Notes: generated by a model from the sequence alone, not told the origin. Shown: positions 13,501-23,715, counted from the first letter of the stretch. The stretch: 64,000 nt of DNA from Parasteatoda lunata (GCA_949128135.1 OX421974.1:111566828-111630827); one strand, 5' to 3'. Made by a program: numbers and translations.

Positions 13501-16500
13501 AACTTAAGTGTAATTCCTCTGCCAATACAAAGAGTGATAGAATAAACTACTTGTTTGAAAAATCAGATGACTTAAGAATATTACTTGCAGAATGTCGGTT
13601 CGCAGCATTCTTCGTAGAACACACTTAAGCTGTATAGATCATATTGGACTTTTATTGAGAAAGATTTTCCTGCTAACGAACTTGCAAACACCTATAGATG
13701 TAGAAGAACAAAATCTACTAGTATTGTGGAAGAGTTTGCTCAAAGATTGAAGATAATTTTACAGAGACAACCTTTTTCAGTTGCTACTCATGGTAGTAAA
13801 GGTTCGAAGCTGTGTCCTATGATTGTAACTTTTCTTAATCCCGAATCAAAATCTGTTAAAAATAATTTATTAGGTTTACCAGCTTTAAATAATGATAGCA
13901 CTGGTATAAATTTTGGAAACCTTGTTGTAGATCTTTTAAAAGAGCACAAGGCACCTACTAATTAGTATATAAATTATGTGCTGGTGTAATGCACCTATTT
14001 TAATCGAAAAATTTTATTGAATGATTTAATAAAATATAAAAGCTTTATACCACTTTCCAACTATTTTATTTTAGTATTAATAATTTATAAGGAATAAATA
14101 TTAATTTAATTGTATGTCAGTGCAGAGTTTATCAAATTATTCAAAATTTTAATTGCTTTTTTTTAAATTTATTTTTTAAACTGTATTTATGTTATGTTTT
14201 ATATATTTTTAAAGAATCTCTACAATTCTCTACGTATTGCATGGTATGAAAATATTATGCTTTTTCTCGTGTTTAAGTTCATTTGAATTCTGGAATCCTT
14301 GGTCTTGGCAGCTATGTCAATATTTCACACATGTATAAGCTTCTTAATACAATTCTTCAGTGAATATTTAAATATTCATGAATTACAAATTTAAAACAAA
14401 TAATATTAACAAATCTCTTTGGGTGCTGTTACACAATTATTGATTTGTCTCTTTCGTATCATTTTAAAAATAATTTATTTTAACCAACTATGCATTATTG
14501 TTCATGTCATAAAATGTTTAAATTGTGAATTGGAAGAATCTTTCACTTAATTATTTCTGTGCAAATATGTTAAACGACTTATTCCATGTGCTTATAATTT
14601 AAGATATTGAAACTAGACTTATTAATTATTTGAATAGAGAAGTTTAATTAAACAAGTTTTAATTAAATATTGGTGTGAAGGAATATTAATTCATTTATAC
14701 TGGTTATTGTTTTTAATGCATCAATGCCTTAAAAAACTTTCCTTGCATTGATCTCTAACTCGATTAATAAAATTGTGTTGGAAACTGTTAAAAATTTCTG
14801 ATTTAAACTAAGTAATTCAGAAATTAAAATGGTATATTTTATTATACTTATGCAATAAAATTAGCCTTTATTAGATAAATCCAATTCTCACAGTGATGTG
14901 ATGGGGGTCAATAGGGTGAAGGAACAAATGTTCTGTTTGGGTGGTCTGCTGAAATTGAAACCCCCGGTGTTTAGTCCCCAATTGTGCTTGTTACTCATTT
15001 TGTCCACCTGCGGAAAGGATAAAATGCCATGTCAACTTTGTCCAATGTGAAGATAGAACCTCTGACCTATAGCAAATGAGCAAAAAGCTCTACCACTGAG
15101 CCTCAAAGCAAATTACATACATTAAAGTTTGTCATTTGCCCAAGTAGTGTAGTATCTGTATACTGTTCCAGTAAAATTTCCTTTTTTTTTTTTTTTTTTT
15201 TTTCCTTACTATGAAGCCTGCATTATCTTTATTGACTACTCATATGAATACATTTTTTCAATACTAGTTATAAGTTTTTTTAGACACATGTTATGAGTTA
15301 TAAGTAAATTGGGATTATATTAGTGTGATAACTAATTCCCACACTGAATAACTCTTTGATCATTTGTAAAAGTCCCTAATGTTTCAATTACTATATAGGT
15401 ATCCAGAATTACTTTTAAAACTAGACTTTAAATAATGAAATAATATAAATAAGCTCTAAGGTTTCTTTCCTACTTTTAAACCATAGAACATCCCAATTTT
15501 AAATAATCGTCAAGTTAATCTCTCCAACTCCGTAGCTCTAGTTTACACCCTTTACTTATGTAGGCTCACCTATAATATTAAGTGAGAGAGAATAAAATTC
15601 AGTGAGTTTTTATACATAAAATTTCCAGATATCTCTGGAATGAATTTCATATCTTCTTTCTTTTATTTCTTCAGCTTTGATGACCATCCTTATTTTTCAG
15701 TAGACTATTTTGATACATTTTATTTCTTCCACTGGCCTATTATTGTAATTTAAAAATCAATTTACAGAGAACAAAATGTTTTTTCTTTTGCTAAATAGCC
15801 TAATAAATATGCTTGATACAACGAAAGTTTTCTATATTGTGACAAGGGAAATTTGGGAAAAATTTAAAACCGAACATTTTTATACCAGTAAAGTTTCACA
15901 TTTTTTTTTATGCTGAGCCTTAATCTAAAAGTGCATCCAAACATTTTTATGAAATTTGGTTGTATTTTCATTGCAGTGCAAGACACAAAATGTCATGCAT
16001 TCAAGAATATTTTCTTGGCCATTTTGCAACAAAAGAATAACCACGTTATTCACCAGAAGGAAAAATATAAGGAAATTGCTTTTTGGTTCATCTTGGGAAC
16101 AAGAGTTTGTACTTAACCTCAATACGAGTTAAACAGCCCTTTAAAAAAAAATTAGAAATTCTTGTGCCAGGAATGGGACAACGAAAAATCAGTAGTGAGT
16201 TGCAGTTCCAACCCATAGCCATAAAACTTAGTGACATCTTTACAGCTCTGCATTAAGATCATTTTAAAAAAAAAAAAAAAATTTAAATATGCCACCTGTA
16301 GTAATGTTTTCATGGTCACCTGAAAATTCTGTTGTGAAATTTTAATAAGCATTAAAATCAGTATATATGCATTGAAATAATTTCTTGTAACTATTCTTAA
16401 CTTTACGATGTATTAGAAAATTGCAGGAACTGTGAAATTTCTCTCATTAACTGGTAGGATTAAAATATTACTGGATTATATGCATTTGACTGGGAAACAA

Positions 16501-17803
16501 AGGGTCGTAGTATTATTAAAATTTAATAAATATTGCTATTATGTACTAAACTTCTCGGTTCTCATAAATTATTGATTGCAATAGATAGTTAAAAACATCG
16601 ACTTAATAAACAATAGTCAAGGCTGTTTGACTGCACACATTTGTGGTCATAATTACTTCAGATAACTGAAGTATGTTTTTAAACTTGTGAGCATTAAAGC
16701 TCTTAAATTTAAATATCCCCCATAAAGAAATAAAAGACAAAACCGCAAATGTCTAAAACTAAATTCCTAGTTTTGTTTTTAGTTAAAAACAAATATAAAG
16801 ATATTTACTTTATTTTGTATAGTTGTCATCAAACAGCTTCTAAGTTATGTTGGAGAGTTGAAATTTGAAGAGGAACCAAACTATGAATTTTGCCGAAAAG
16901 TTTTGAAGGAGGAACTGAAAAAACTTGGATGTGAAAAAAGTTCTGTTTTAAACTTCGAAAGTCCTGCTAAGGTATTTCTACTGTTGGAAAAGTTTTTAAT
17001 ATTTTTGGGCCTTTTATGTTTAGATAATTTAATTTTACTATAGGATTTTAAAACTTTCAAATTTTACAAAAAAAAAAAAATTGATAGATATCTCTAAAAT
17101 ATTTTGTAATGATTATTTTGCCTTAGATTTATTTTAAATTGTTGCCTAATTCAAAAATTATGAATTAATTCCTAAAATTTCAAATTATATAAAAATTAGC
17201 AAAATGATGTTTTAATTTTATTGATTGACAAATGCTAAGATCATGAGAAAGTTATTTTGCTTTTTCTAAATAGCTCACGTAAGAATTTTTTTTTTTTTTT
17301 TTTTTAAATTTTAGTTTTAAAGTAGCTTATCTTTCCATCTAATTTAACAGTTTGTAACAAAGGTGGCTATTTATGTATTAAAACATATACAAAAAGTTTA
17401 TTTCGCTTTGAGGGCAAATATTTCCTTATTTAAAATATTTTTCTGTGACCCTCTACCAAATAGAATTAAGCATTCCAATTATAAATGTAATAAACTGAAA
17501 ATTTAAATCTTTCTGTGAACCTTATTTTACCTCTATTGAAAATATCTAATAACATCCAACTTAAGGTTAAGTAACTTTTCTAATTTAAATTTTATTTTTT
17601 AGAAAACAAAAGTTGCTGCAGCAAAGAAAGTTAAAGCTGTATCTGATAAAGAAAATACTAAAGGTGCAAAAGCTAAACAAGAAAAAAGGAAATGTGATAC
17701 ACCACCCATAATAGATCCTGGAATAATACCTACTCCTGCCATGTTAGAAATTCTTCAAAAAAGATCTCAAGCTAAGGAAGCTAAAACTCGAAAAAAAAAG
17801 TGA
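1502..17803 (+). CDS. VRK1: Vaccinia-related kinase (VRK1-like), 5'-truncated by window edge; eight exons
   Basis: Exons 1502-1571, 5319-5515, 5599-5697, 6958-7087, 8439-8559, 10728-10786, 16823-16971 and 17603-17803 join in frame with GT-AG introns into 341 residues and a stop. The product is a nuclear Ser/Thr kinase of the VRK family, whose known substrates include BAF and histones (family knowledge; Drosophila counterpart ballchen/NHK-1). Seen directly: NGPLFAEM, a catalytic loop YIHGDVKPANLLL (HGD in place of HRD, as in VRKs), YLVDMGLA (DxG in place of DFG, also VRK-like), an activation segment ending NGTPEFTSRDAH, SRRSDLELL, LPWE, and a Lys/Arg-rich tail ending TRKKK that resembles a nuclear signal. 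The glycine-rich loop and ATP-binding lysine are missing, so about 80 N-terminal residues must lie upstream. VRK1 versus VRK2 was not resolved. Confidence 0.9.
1790..2226 (-). pseudogene. hAT (ZBED5/SCAND3-like) transposase relic
   Basis: On the minus strand, 2226-2041 reads through peptide containing SGFGARFQEI and HCCLHR. This corresponds to the hAT transposase stretch usually seen as TDGA..SM.G..SGF.AR followed by THC.IHREAL. Further on, near 1845-1815, the same strand reads MTHLCERTFLALL, which resembles the hAT C-terminal motif TTYLCE..FSAL. Stops and frame changes separate the pieces. It lies antisense inside the first VRK intron seen here. The assignment rests on remembered motif patterns. 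Confidence 0.55.
2530..3500. repeat. Dispersed repeat with ~120-140 bp internal units (copy 1)
   Basis: This stretch recurs in diverged form at about 59390-60360 in the same orientation, sharing runs such as CAAATGCATGG and ATAACATTG. Within each copy a degenerate unit is repeated: a phrase close to GATTTGAAACTCGCGT, then TAATAA, then a GGATTTTCAAAATCA-like phrase. No coding potential was recognised. It may be the non-coding part of a larger transposon. Class unknown. Confidence 0.5.
3575..5095 (+). mobile_element. hAT-like element with transposase relic, 6-bp flanking repeat
   Basis: The left end begins CAGGGGTCGCA at 3575. The right end finishes TGCTACCCCTG at 5095, so the inverted ends agree at 10 of 11 positions. 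AAAGTT lies immediately outside both ends (3569-3574 and 5096-5101). Inside, 3768-3960 encodes RGFSINKAML followed by TIRNYGGVL and ESHKSYQEY, matching the C-terminal ERGFS(I/V)NK region of a hAT-type transposase family in arthropods (remembered pattern). Only this fragment survives. The subterminal regions repeat CCTAAAATT. The whole element lies in a VRK intron. Confidence 0.6.
5319..5515 (+). CDS. VRK1: VRK-like kinase, exon 2 in window
   Basis: Acceptor AACAG, donor GTAAAT; enters in phase 1 and leaves in phase 0. It encodes IEEWIKQKKLPYLGL, SKYRFMVLERFGKDLQKL and ETVYNIALSV, the hinge and N/C-lobe junction typical of VRKs. Confidence 0.9.
5599..5697 (+). CDS. VRK1: VRK-like kinase, exon 3: catalytic loop
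   Basis: Acceptor TTACAG, donor GTAGGT; 33 codons, phase 0 at both ends. It encodes INVLEYIHSNG then YIHGDVKPANLLLG. The catalytic Asp, Lys and Asn are all present, so the kinase looks catalytically competent. Confidence 0.92.
5698..6957 (+). other. VRK intron, nothing recognised
   Basis: AT-rich intron. A somewhat more GC-balanced patch at about 6200-6480 could be a transposon remnant, but no inverted ends, target duplication or coding motif were seen. Confidence 0.5.
6958..7087 (+). CDS. VRK1: VRK-like kinase, exon 4: DxG motif and activation segment
   Basis: Acceptor TTTTTAG, donor GTTAGT; phase 0 in, phase 1 out. It encodes VYLVDMGLACKY, DPKKAHNGTPEFTS and RDAHRG. DMG replaces the usual DFG (VRK1 has DYG). 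The donor at 7088 rather than 7086 is chosen because only it keeps the frame into the next exon (G-C-F-S-R-R). Confidence 0.88.
7088..8438 (+). other. VRK intron with A-tract and an unrecognised minus-strand ORF
   Basis: A run of about 22 A lies near 7309-7330, next to TACAGTGGGC, which could be a transposon end although no partner end was found. A 109-residue open frame on the minus strand at 7443-7772 shows no domain I recognise. A patch at 8070-8180 (CCCACTGTTCTCTACCTGTC) loosely resembles 22390-22440, suggesting a dispersed repeat. Confidence 0.35.
8439..8559 (+). CDS. VRK1: VRK-like kinase, exon 5
   Basis: Acceptor CTGTAG, donor GTAATT; phase 1 in, phase 2 out. It encodes FSRRSDLELLCYNMLQWL, RGELPWE and ends KLQQEKER. 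SRR.DLE and the LPWE motif are characteristic of VRK subdomains IX-X. Confidence 0.9.
9911..10629. mobile_element. Probable non-autonomous transposon (CAGGG ends)
   Basis: The left end is CAGGGCAGGTAAATTC with GTACAGACTCC slightly inside. The right end, read in reverse, is CAGGGTTCATACAGAG. The flanks AAATTTCT (9903-9910) and AAATTTTA (10630-10637) agree in six of eight bases, consistent with a worn 8-bp duplication. The subterminal regions are rich in CTCCTTGGA in both orientations. No coding sequence remains. hAT-like by ends only. Confidence 0.5.
10728..10786 (+). CDS. VRK1: VRK-like kinase, exon 6 (short)
   Basis: Acceptor TTATTAG, donor GTAAAA; phase 2 in, phase 1 out. It encodes FMKHIDDSLDELFEDEDCPG, equivalent to the acidic helix after the VRK kinase core. 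Confidence 0.87.
11724..12804 (-). mobile_element. hAT element with 8-bp TSD and dimerisation-domain remnant
   Basis: The element proper is 11732-12796. It starts CAGGGTTGGCGAGATTTTG and ends AAAACTCCAACCCTG, flanked by exact GTGAAAAC at 11724-11731 and 12797-12804. On the minus strand, 12478-12125 encodes a 117-residue fragment with LCPSSSTAIERVF and NKLTLNNVSKLV, matching the C-terminal dimerisation domain of hAT transposases (SS..ERVFS..). The rest of the transposase, including the catalytic residues, is missing. Its ends match those of the element at 54-1100, so both belong to one family. Confidence 0.88.
13240..13985 (+). pseudogene. BED-finger hAT-type transposase fragment, frameshifted
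   Basis: Frame 1 (coding from about 13335 to 13625) reads SKKKYCQTYKEP, then KYVFCSECAIDF and DVKNHINSVK. This is a C-x2-C...H finger like the BED-like fingers of ZBED/SCAND-type transposases. After a shift near 13620 the next frame reads DFPANELANTYRCRRTKST, then PFSVATHGSKGSKL, MIVTFLNPESKSV and STGINFGNLVVDLLK, matching the start of the RNase H-like domain in that family; the usual first catalytic Asp (ATDGS) is His here (ATHGS). It stops at 13965 and the remainder is lost. It lies in sense orientation within a VRK intron and is dead. Confidence 0.7.
14881..15115 (-). repeat. tRNA-derived SINE, minus strand
   Basis: On the minus strand, from about 15105 downward, the sequence reads GGCTCAGTGGTAGAGC. 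This is nearly identical to a tRNA D-arm and pol III A box. About 30 bases on comes GGTCAGAGGTTCTATC, a degenerate B box. A tRNA-unrelated body of about 150 bp with relatively high GC follows. The acceptor stem and anticodon arm do not fold as a functional tRNA. No clear flanking duplication was found, so the ends are approximate. Confidence 0.6.
15181..15203. repeat. Poly(T) tract
   Basis: A run of more than 20 T following CC. Similar tracts are scattered through the window (for example 25240-25271 and 39028-39068). This one could be the reverse-strand poly(A) tail of an unrecognised retroposed copy. Confidence 0.6.
16823..16971 (+). CDS. VRK1: VRK-like kinase, exon 7
   Basis: Acceptor TATAG, donor GTATTT; phase 1 in, phase 0 out. 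It encodes VIKQLLSYVGELKFEEEPNY, EFCRKVLKEELKKLG and NFESPAK, equivalent to the last kinase helices (human VRK1 ...DYTEKPLYENLRDIL). Confidence 0.9.
17603..17803 (+). CDS. VRK1: VRK-like kinase, last exon with basic tail
   Basis: Acceptor TTTTTTAG, stop TGA at 17801-17803. The 66 residues are rich in Lys and Ala, contain PPIIDPGIIPTPAMLEIL and end AKTRKKK. The basic clusters suggest nuclear or chromatin localisation, as in the VRK1 C-terminal tail (RTRKRVQK in human). Confidence 0.9.
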   Translation, partial: KTKVAAAKKVKAVSDKENTKGAKAKQEKRKCDTPPIIDPGIIPTPAMLEILQKRSQAKEAKTRKKK

Positions 17804-17954
17804 AACACTGGACGATGTTTTTGCAATTTATTTCAACTGAAATTCTTTTATATAAATAGAATGTTTCCTTTCCATTAAAAGAACATTCTTAATTTCTTCA
17901 TACAGATCTTTGCATTAAGATCCTTTTTTTTTTCTTATGTTGTTGTCATTCTAT

Positions 17955-17960
17955 AATAAA
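17955..17960 (+). terminator. Probable polyadenylation signal of the VRK-like gene
   Basis: AATAAA about 150 bases after the stop codon, followed by a T-rich stretch. Other AT-rich matches lie further down, so use of this site is inferred. Confidence 0.55.
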
Positions 17961-17999
17961 GCTTTTTTTAAAAATAGGTGTCATATTCTTTTGCAAATG

Positions 18000-19430
18000 A
18001 TGCTCTTTCTGCTAACCAGGTTTTCGATTTGTTTTGCGACAATAACGGCTGTGTTTTATACTTTATCTGTTTGAATCAATTTAACAAGCTTGCCTATATT
18101 ATTATGGCAGACGCTTATAATTAGGTTATCAAATAATTTTTTTAAAATGTAAAAGAAAAGTATCAAAATTTAAGCTATATTATATAGAGTTTTTAATATT
18201 TTTTTAATTTATGTTCCCTTCCATTTAAATGTCTATAATTATAATGAAAATTTTTTAATTGTATGCTTTGACAGAATAAGTAAATTATTTTTGTGTTTAA
18301 CATGCATTGCTTTGCATCTTATTCATGCAATTGCATCATACCTTGTATCCTGTATTCTGAGGGCTGCCATTAACAACTATTTTAAGGAAAATGCTGATGA
18401 ATAGACTATTTTTGCTAAAATATTGACAAAAATTACTATTTTGCACTCAGTTGTAAAAATTTGCTTTTTTTATTTTTTTTTTTTTTTTTTGCCATTGAAA
18501 AAAATAAATTCAAACTTTTCCCCCTTTGCACAATGTGGCTTTCTTAAAGTTTCTTTCTTGTGTATACATGCATAACATTGCGAGCATTTGGAGAAATCTT
18601 TTTTTCACTCTGAGCAGTGGAATGATTTATGCTGCAATTTTACATTAATAACATCTTAATGTAAAATTTCTAGAATTTTATTATAAAAAGTAATATTGCT
18701 GTATGTGCTTAGGATTATTTTCCATTTTTGTTAAGATGTTTAGTTTTTATTCAAGTGTTCTGAGCTAAATTATTTTTTGGAATAATGTATTTAGTGATAA
18801 AGGTATTTAGAAATTGATTATTCATAAAGCATAACATGTTGATTAGCTTTTTAGTATTACTTTATGTTTATTTAATGCCATTAAAATGTTCTTGATCAAT
18901 ATAAAAAATTAAACACATGAATTATCTAATAATCAATGTTTTGCTTTTAGCTTACAGTTATAGTTGCAATTTTTATTTCACTACCACTAGAAAAAAAAAC
19001 TGCTTAAAATAATGTGGCAGCTAAGAAATAGGTATGATTTGTCTAATACAGTATCAGCAAAGAAGCATATAATTGATCTTTAAATCAAAGTTACTAACTG
19101 CTAAGGAAATACATTTACTATAATCTAAGTAAAATAATTATAATGCATAAAAATAATCAGAACTTTTAACACTATTATTTATTTATTATTTGAACAATGA
19201 GAATATTCAGCGAACGTTACGAATATGAATTTATTAAAATCTTTTAAAATACATTTATTTATCAAATTCGAAAAGTATAAACCCGTAATCTTTGTAGGAA
19301 AAAAGTATTTATTAATGATGTAATTCTTCAGTAAAAAAGGTAAATTATTAACTTTTCCACCAATATATTACTGATTTTATGCTTAATTATTCTAGTGTAC
19401 AGTGAGAGTGGTAACCTAAAAATTGTGATT
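18000..19430. other. Intergenic or extended 3' UTR, nothing recognised
   Basis: AT-rich sequence with several T runs. No open frame with recognisable content, and no transposon ends. Confidence 0.45.
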
Positions 19431-19440
19431 TTCTAGGTTA

Positions 19441-19770
19441 TTGTGATTTTTTATAACGGTCGTTGAACAGCCGGCCCAATTTTATGGGTTTATGATTACT
19501 ACTGTTCAACTCCGTAGTCTTGTAATTTTAAACTCAATCCAGCAGACTCCTGGATCAAGTATTGGGAGAAATTTGCCTCCGTGGAGGACTTTTTGATGGA
19601 GCTAACCCACATTTGCGTTACATGTAGAGAAAGACCACGAGAACCTTCCACGGTTAGCCTGACAGCAAGGGGTCTCTAACCCATGATTCGTCTACCACTG
19701 AAGATATCTCACGTCTGCAGTGTGGTCGATGCAAACCGGATGCGGAATTCGTATCGATTGGGGATTTGTT
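19441..19770 (-). repeat. GC-rich dispersed arachnid-type repeat (SINE or LINE 3' end)
   Basis: This 330-bp block is clearly richer in GC than its surroundings. Read on the minus strand it contains GGTTAGAGACCCCTTGC, ACATGTAACGCAAATG, TCCTCCACGGAGGCAA and near its end GAACAGTAGTAATC then CGACCGTTATAAAAAA. I recall this string order from repeats in many spider genomic and transcript sequences; that recognition is memory, not a search. The A-rich 3' end on the minus strand suggests retroposition. No pol III boxes were found. Confidence 0.5.
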
Positions 19771-20039
19771 AAAGATTACATTTCAGAACTGAGATTTAAA
19801 AAGATTTCTGTTTCTCTTTTCCTTTCCTTTTTTTTTTTTTTTTGTTTTATTAACTTTTCTTTTTATCAGCGATTTTATAATGACAGCATTTTTTAAAAAG
19901 CCCGTCTAATGAACGCAGGGTTCAAAAGTCGGAAAAAATTTCTACGTTTTGAGTATGAACCCTGTGTTTTAATGGTCATATTATTTCAAAAAATGAGGCA
20001 ATGTGAAGAGAAGTTGAATTGAGATTTCTAATGTTAATT

Positions 20040-20200
20040 CTTTTTTTTTTTTTTTTTCTGTTCAAAAATTAAGAACGATTCTTGTTTTGGTTTCTATCTC
20101 GTTTTTTCTTTTTTTAAAAACATTTGTTTTTATTATGACGCAGCAATTAAGAGGGTTTCTATTAGACTTATTTTTCTTTCAAAAATTAGGATCTATTTTC
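20040..20200. repeat. Dispersed repeat copy shared with 62995-63150
   Basis: Contains GCAGCAATTAAGAGGGTTTC followed by TAT(T/C)AGACT, preceded by AAAAATTAAGA and GTTTCTATCT. The same order occurs at about 62995-63150. Ends and class unknown. Confidence 0.5.
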
Positions 20201-21839
20201 AGTTTTGTATATAATCTCTTTCCGTCTTTTGTATAGTTATCGGTCTTCGCGCTACGACAAAGACAGTCTTCATGCTTTTTTTTTTCTTTCCTTCTGCAAG
20301 TAACGATATTGTAAATGATCGGTTTAAAAATAGTCTGCTTCAAAAATCTGCCCAATATGTCATTCGTAGATGATGATAGAAAAGATGTTTCAACTGGACT
20401 GGAGTCATCGTGAAAAAAGCGGTTATTTTTTTGCTGAAATATAATTATACAAATAACAATTTAAAAAGGTAGCTAATAGTCTACAGTTATTTTATTATGG
20501 TAAACATGCTTCGAAACACAAGTCAAATTAGATGTAGGACTATTTAAGGTTTGAAGTACCATCTCGACATACGGTAAGCCAAATACGGTAAGTTGACTTT
20601 CGGTTAACATGAAGTAGAAAAACAAAGCCTCAAAATTTAGTAAGAAAATGAAAGTGCAGAAAGAGATCTATGATTTTTCGGATAGTGACATTTTTATTTA
20701 ACATTGGAATAAGTGATATTTTTTAACCCAAAAAAAATCATATATTATTGATTTGCCAACATAATCAAAACAAATGACCTCTGGAGCATAAATACATTAC
20801 ACACTCCCGGCTCTAAACCAAGAAATGCAAGTAGCCCTATATATGTTAAGGTCATTTTGACACTATACATTATTTCTATCTTAAATTCTCAGAATTTTCA
20901 ACTTCCCCTAAAGAGTGTAATAAGTACTTTATGTATTTTTAAATACTTGCAGTAAATGTTCTCTGTCATAATTTTTTTCTAGTATTGTGAGATTAAACTC
21001 CTAGAGATGTTATTCAAACAATATAAAGGCATGAACAAAATTAGTACACACAACTAAAAACTTTTCCGTTGATATTAGGTAAATTTGTGTGTCTATCTGA
21101 AGAAGAGATAATTTTCGGCTAGATTCCATCAGATATCAAATAAATACATAGCTTTTTTATACTTTTTTCCATTAGTTCTATATGCATTTAAATTAATATA
21201 AATTGTTTATTATGAAATTTAAATGTTTTTACTGTGCCTCTATTATATCTAAATAATATGTTATATTTCTAAATAACAAATTTTCACAAAAAAGAACTTA
21301 TTATCTCAACTAAAAATATTAGCGCCCGAACAGAGTTCAAAATTTTCTTTATGGATATGAAGTGAATAGCCCTTTCCTTTTTCTCTTAAAATGATTACAC
21401 AAAGGTGTGATGTCTGTTTGGTGGGGGTAGGGTCTTGTATGACTTAAATATTTTTTTATATTTAAAATATATCATGTATTTAATATTCACTTCTTGTAAT
21501 GAATTTAATTTTTTACTTTCTCTCATTAAAAATATTGAACATTGAAGAATTATTTTTGAACTATCAAATACAATGCTCCCGCTGATATAAGTACTTGATT
21601 GTTTCATTAATATTATTTTTTTCCAGTAAAAGAAACTCTATGGTTCTTTTTAATAATAAAAAAAACGTAATTTTCTTTTCATTAGTTATTTTGATTTTAA
21701 CAAAAAACTCAATTACTTAGCTGGATAGAAATCTAATACCAATTACTTGAATTATATAATTAAATTACTCCCCCCCCCCTCCTTCAACTGTTGGTTACAG
21801 TTCTCGGTTTAAGGGGCATTTAATGGAGGTGCATTTCCA

Positions 21840-21886
21840 TACCTGACCTCTTTACGCCACTGCGCCGAGTTGAGAAGCACTGATCT
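21840..21886 (-). repeat. hAT-like MITE end
   Basis: Read on the minus strand from 21886 the sequence begins CAGTGCTTCTCAACTCGG, the usual terminus of a common class of non-autonomous hAT elements. No partner end was identified, so only this terminus is reported. Confidence 0.35.
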
Positions 21887-21929
21887 AAATGATAATCGCA
21901 TTCTTCAATTTTGATCTGAGCTTCGCTAG

Positions 21930-22066
21930 TTTTTTCGCGGAAGGAAGAAGAAAGCCAGTTTGACAACATATTACGTCACAAGTTGTGACAAACGAACTAT
22001 GAGTTTCACTTTCATTATTCTGCAGAAATAGGATGCTAAAAGGAGCTTAACGTAACATTGGCCTTG
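21930..22066 (+). promoter_or_regulatory. Candidate promoter and 5' UTR exon of the two-Dpy-30 gene
   Basis: The block has CGGAAGGAAG (ETS-like) at about 21938, a CRE-like TTACGTCA at 21971-21978, and ends CATTGGCCTTG followed by a strong donor GTAAGTTT at 22067. The next acceptor downstream with a start codon is at 24448-24450. No ATG-led frame crosses the donor, as expected for a leader exon. Assignment to the downstream gene is inference from order and splice signals. Confidence 0.35.
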
Positions 22067-23534
22067 GTAAGTTTATCTATAAACGTAAAGATTCATTAAA
22101 ACTTTGTTAAATCGTTACGAGGCTGTATAAAATGTATTTTTTAGAAAAATTCTCTCTTTTTCACTATTTCAAAATCTATAACTAAATTATAATTTTTCGA
22201 AATCCACTATGCAACTGTGTTGTCAGGATTTCGACAAAGAGGCAACTATGTCTTCCCGATCAATTTAAAAAAAACAGGAGGGCTTTGATTGGCAACTTCC
22301 TGAACTGCATTTCAGATCGGTACTCTCGCTGTTTGTTTTATATCCTAGCTTTCATGCTTTAATATAATTTATACTTTATATTAGAGGCTAAGCCCCCTGT
22401 TCACTGTCGCTCACCAACCCTCGGTACAGCTGGTGTAGTTCTTTAGAGATGGCTTTGCAGTCTGGGATGGATTACCAATACTAACATATGGAAAAGCCTT
22501 GTTTGCAAATCTTATATTTATCATAACTTATTAGACATTTTATTCATCATTGAAAAAATTTTTACCCACAAATATTATTTAAAAGTTTTTAAAAACTAAC
22601 ATTCATTAATAATTATAGGAATTAATGTATGTGAGTTTTAAGAATCATTATTATTGTCAAAGAAAACTTTAAATAAAGCATTGTCGAAATAATTGAATTA
22701 TATCATATTCAAGATCTTAACAGAACTCAATACACTTATTTTACTCAGAGGTAACTTTGCTCCTCTCATTTTTAATGTTTTTTTCTGAAAACCTGCTTAA
22801 GAAATTCTAATTTGAATTATGAAATGTAATCATTCTTTTTTAAATTAGTCTTTTTATTCTATATTATTTTAAAGAGATACATTTTGAAGAAAAACTAATG
22901 AATGGTTAATAATAGAAGATTGGGCATTTTATTACAATTTGCTCAATCTTCTTCAAGAAAATCGTGGTGTTTTTCTCCACAATGCTTTTGGGTGGGTAAA
23001 ACAAATAAGAGAAAAAATATTCTCTTATTCAGTTATTAATTCCAGACTTGAATTTAATATATATATATATGTTTGTAATATGAACTTGAAGAATTTAATC
23101 ATTATAAGTAATTATAATTAACCATGCAGTTAAATAACTCACTTTTAAAACAAAAATAATATTGTTTTTAAATAATATTTATCTATCCACTAAATAACTT
23201 ATACGAGAAATTTTAATTTTAAAATAGTCTTTTTCAGTAGAAAAGAAAAGTTTCATAGTTATTGCGTACTCTGGCACTACAATCCAGGCGAATAATACAG
23301 TCACAATTGCACATTTTAAATATTTCTCTTTGTTCGTAGTTGACAGGATTTTAATGCATCAATTCTTGACTCGGAAGAAAAAGACCAAAAAAGAAAAATA
23401 TTTTTCAAAAGTTTTTTTCATTTTTTTTCCTACAAATATTTTCGTACCCAAAATTTAAAGATAGACTGTACCACTATTATTACGCTTTTGATTTTGATTG
23501 TTTAATAAATGAAGCGTATAAAAAAGAAAATTGT

Positions 23535-23715
23535 TTATTATAATTATTAGTGTTATATTTATTATCATTATTAATATTATTATCATTATTATATAAGATA
23601 ATTATTATATATAATTATGTTTATTATCATTATCATATATTATTATTTTAATATTATTATACATCATTATTAGATATAATTATGTTTATTACCACTATTT
23701 ATTGTCATTATCTTT
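23535..23715. repeat. TTA/TTATCA-rich microsatellite-like tract
   Basis: Imperfect ATTATT and TTATCATTATTA units. A phrase AATTATGTTTATTA recurs about 70 bases apart, showing internal segment duplication. Confidence 0.6.

Noticed and set aside
15060..15112. A functional tRNA gene on the minus strand
   Set aside because: The D-arm is tRNA-like but the B box is degenerate and no acceptor or anticodon stem pairs; better explained as a SINE head.
23535..23715. CRISPR-like or satellite array
   Set aside because: Units are irregular TTA/TCA simple repeats without conserved repeat-spacer spacing; no CRISPR array is present in the window.
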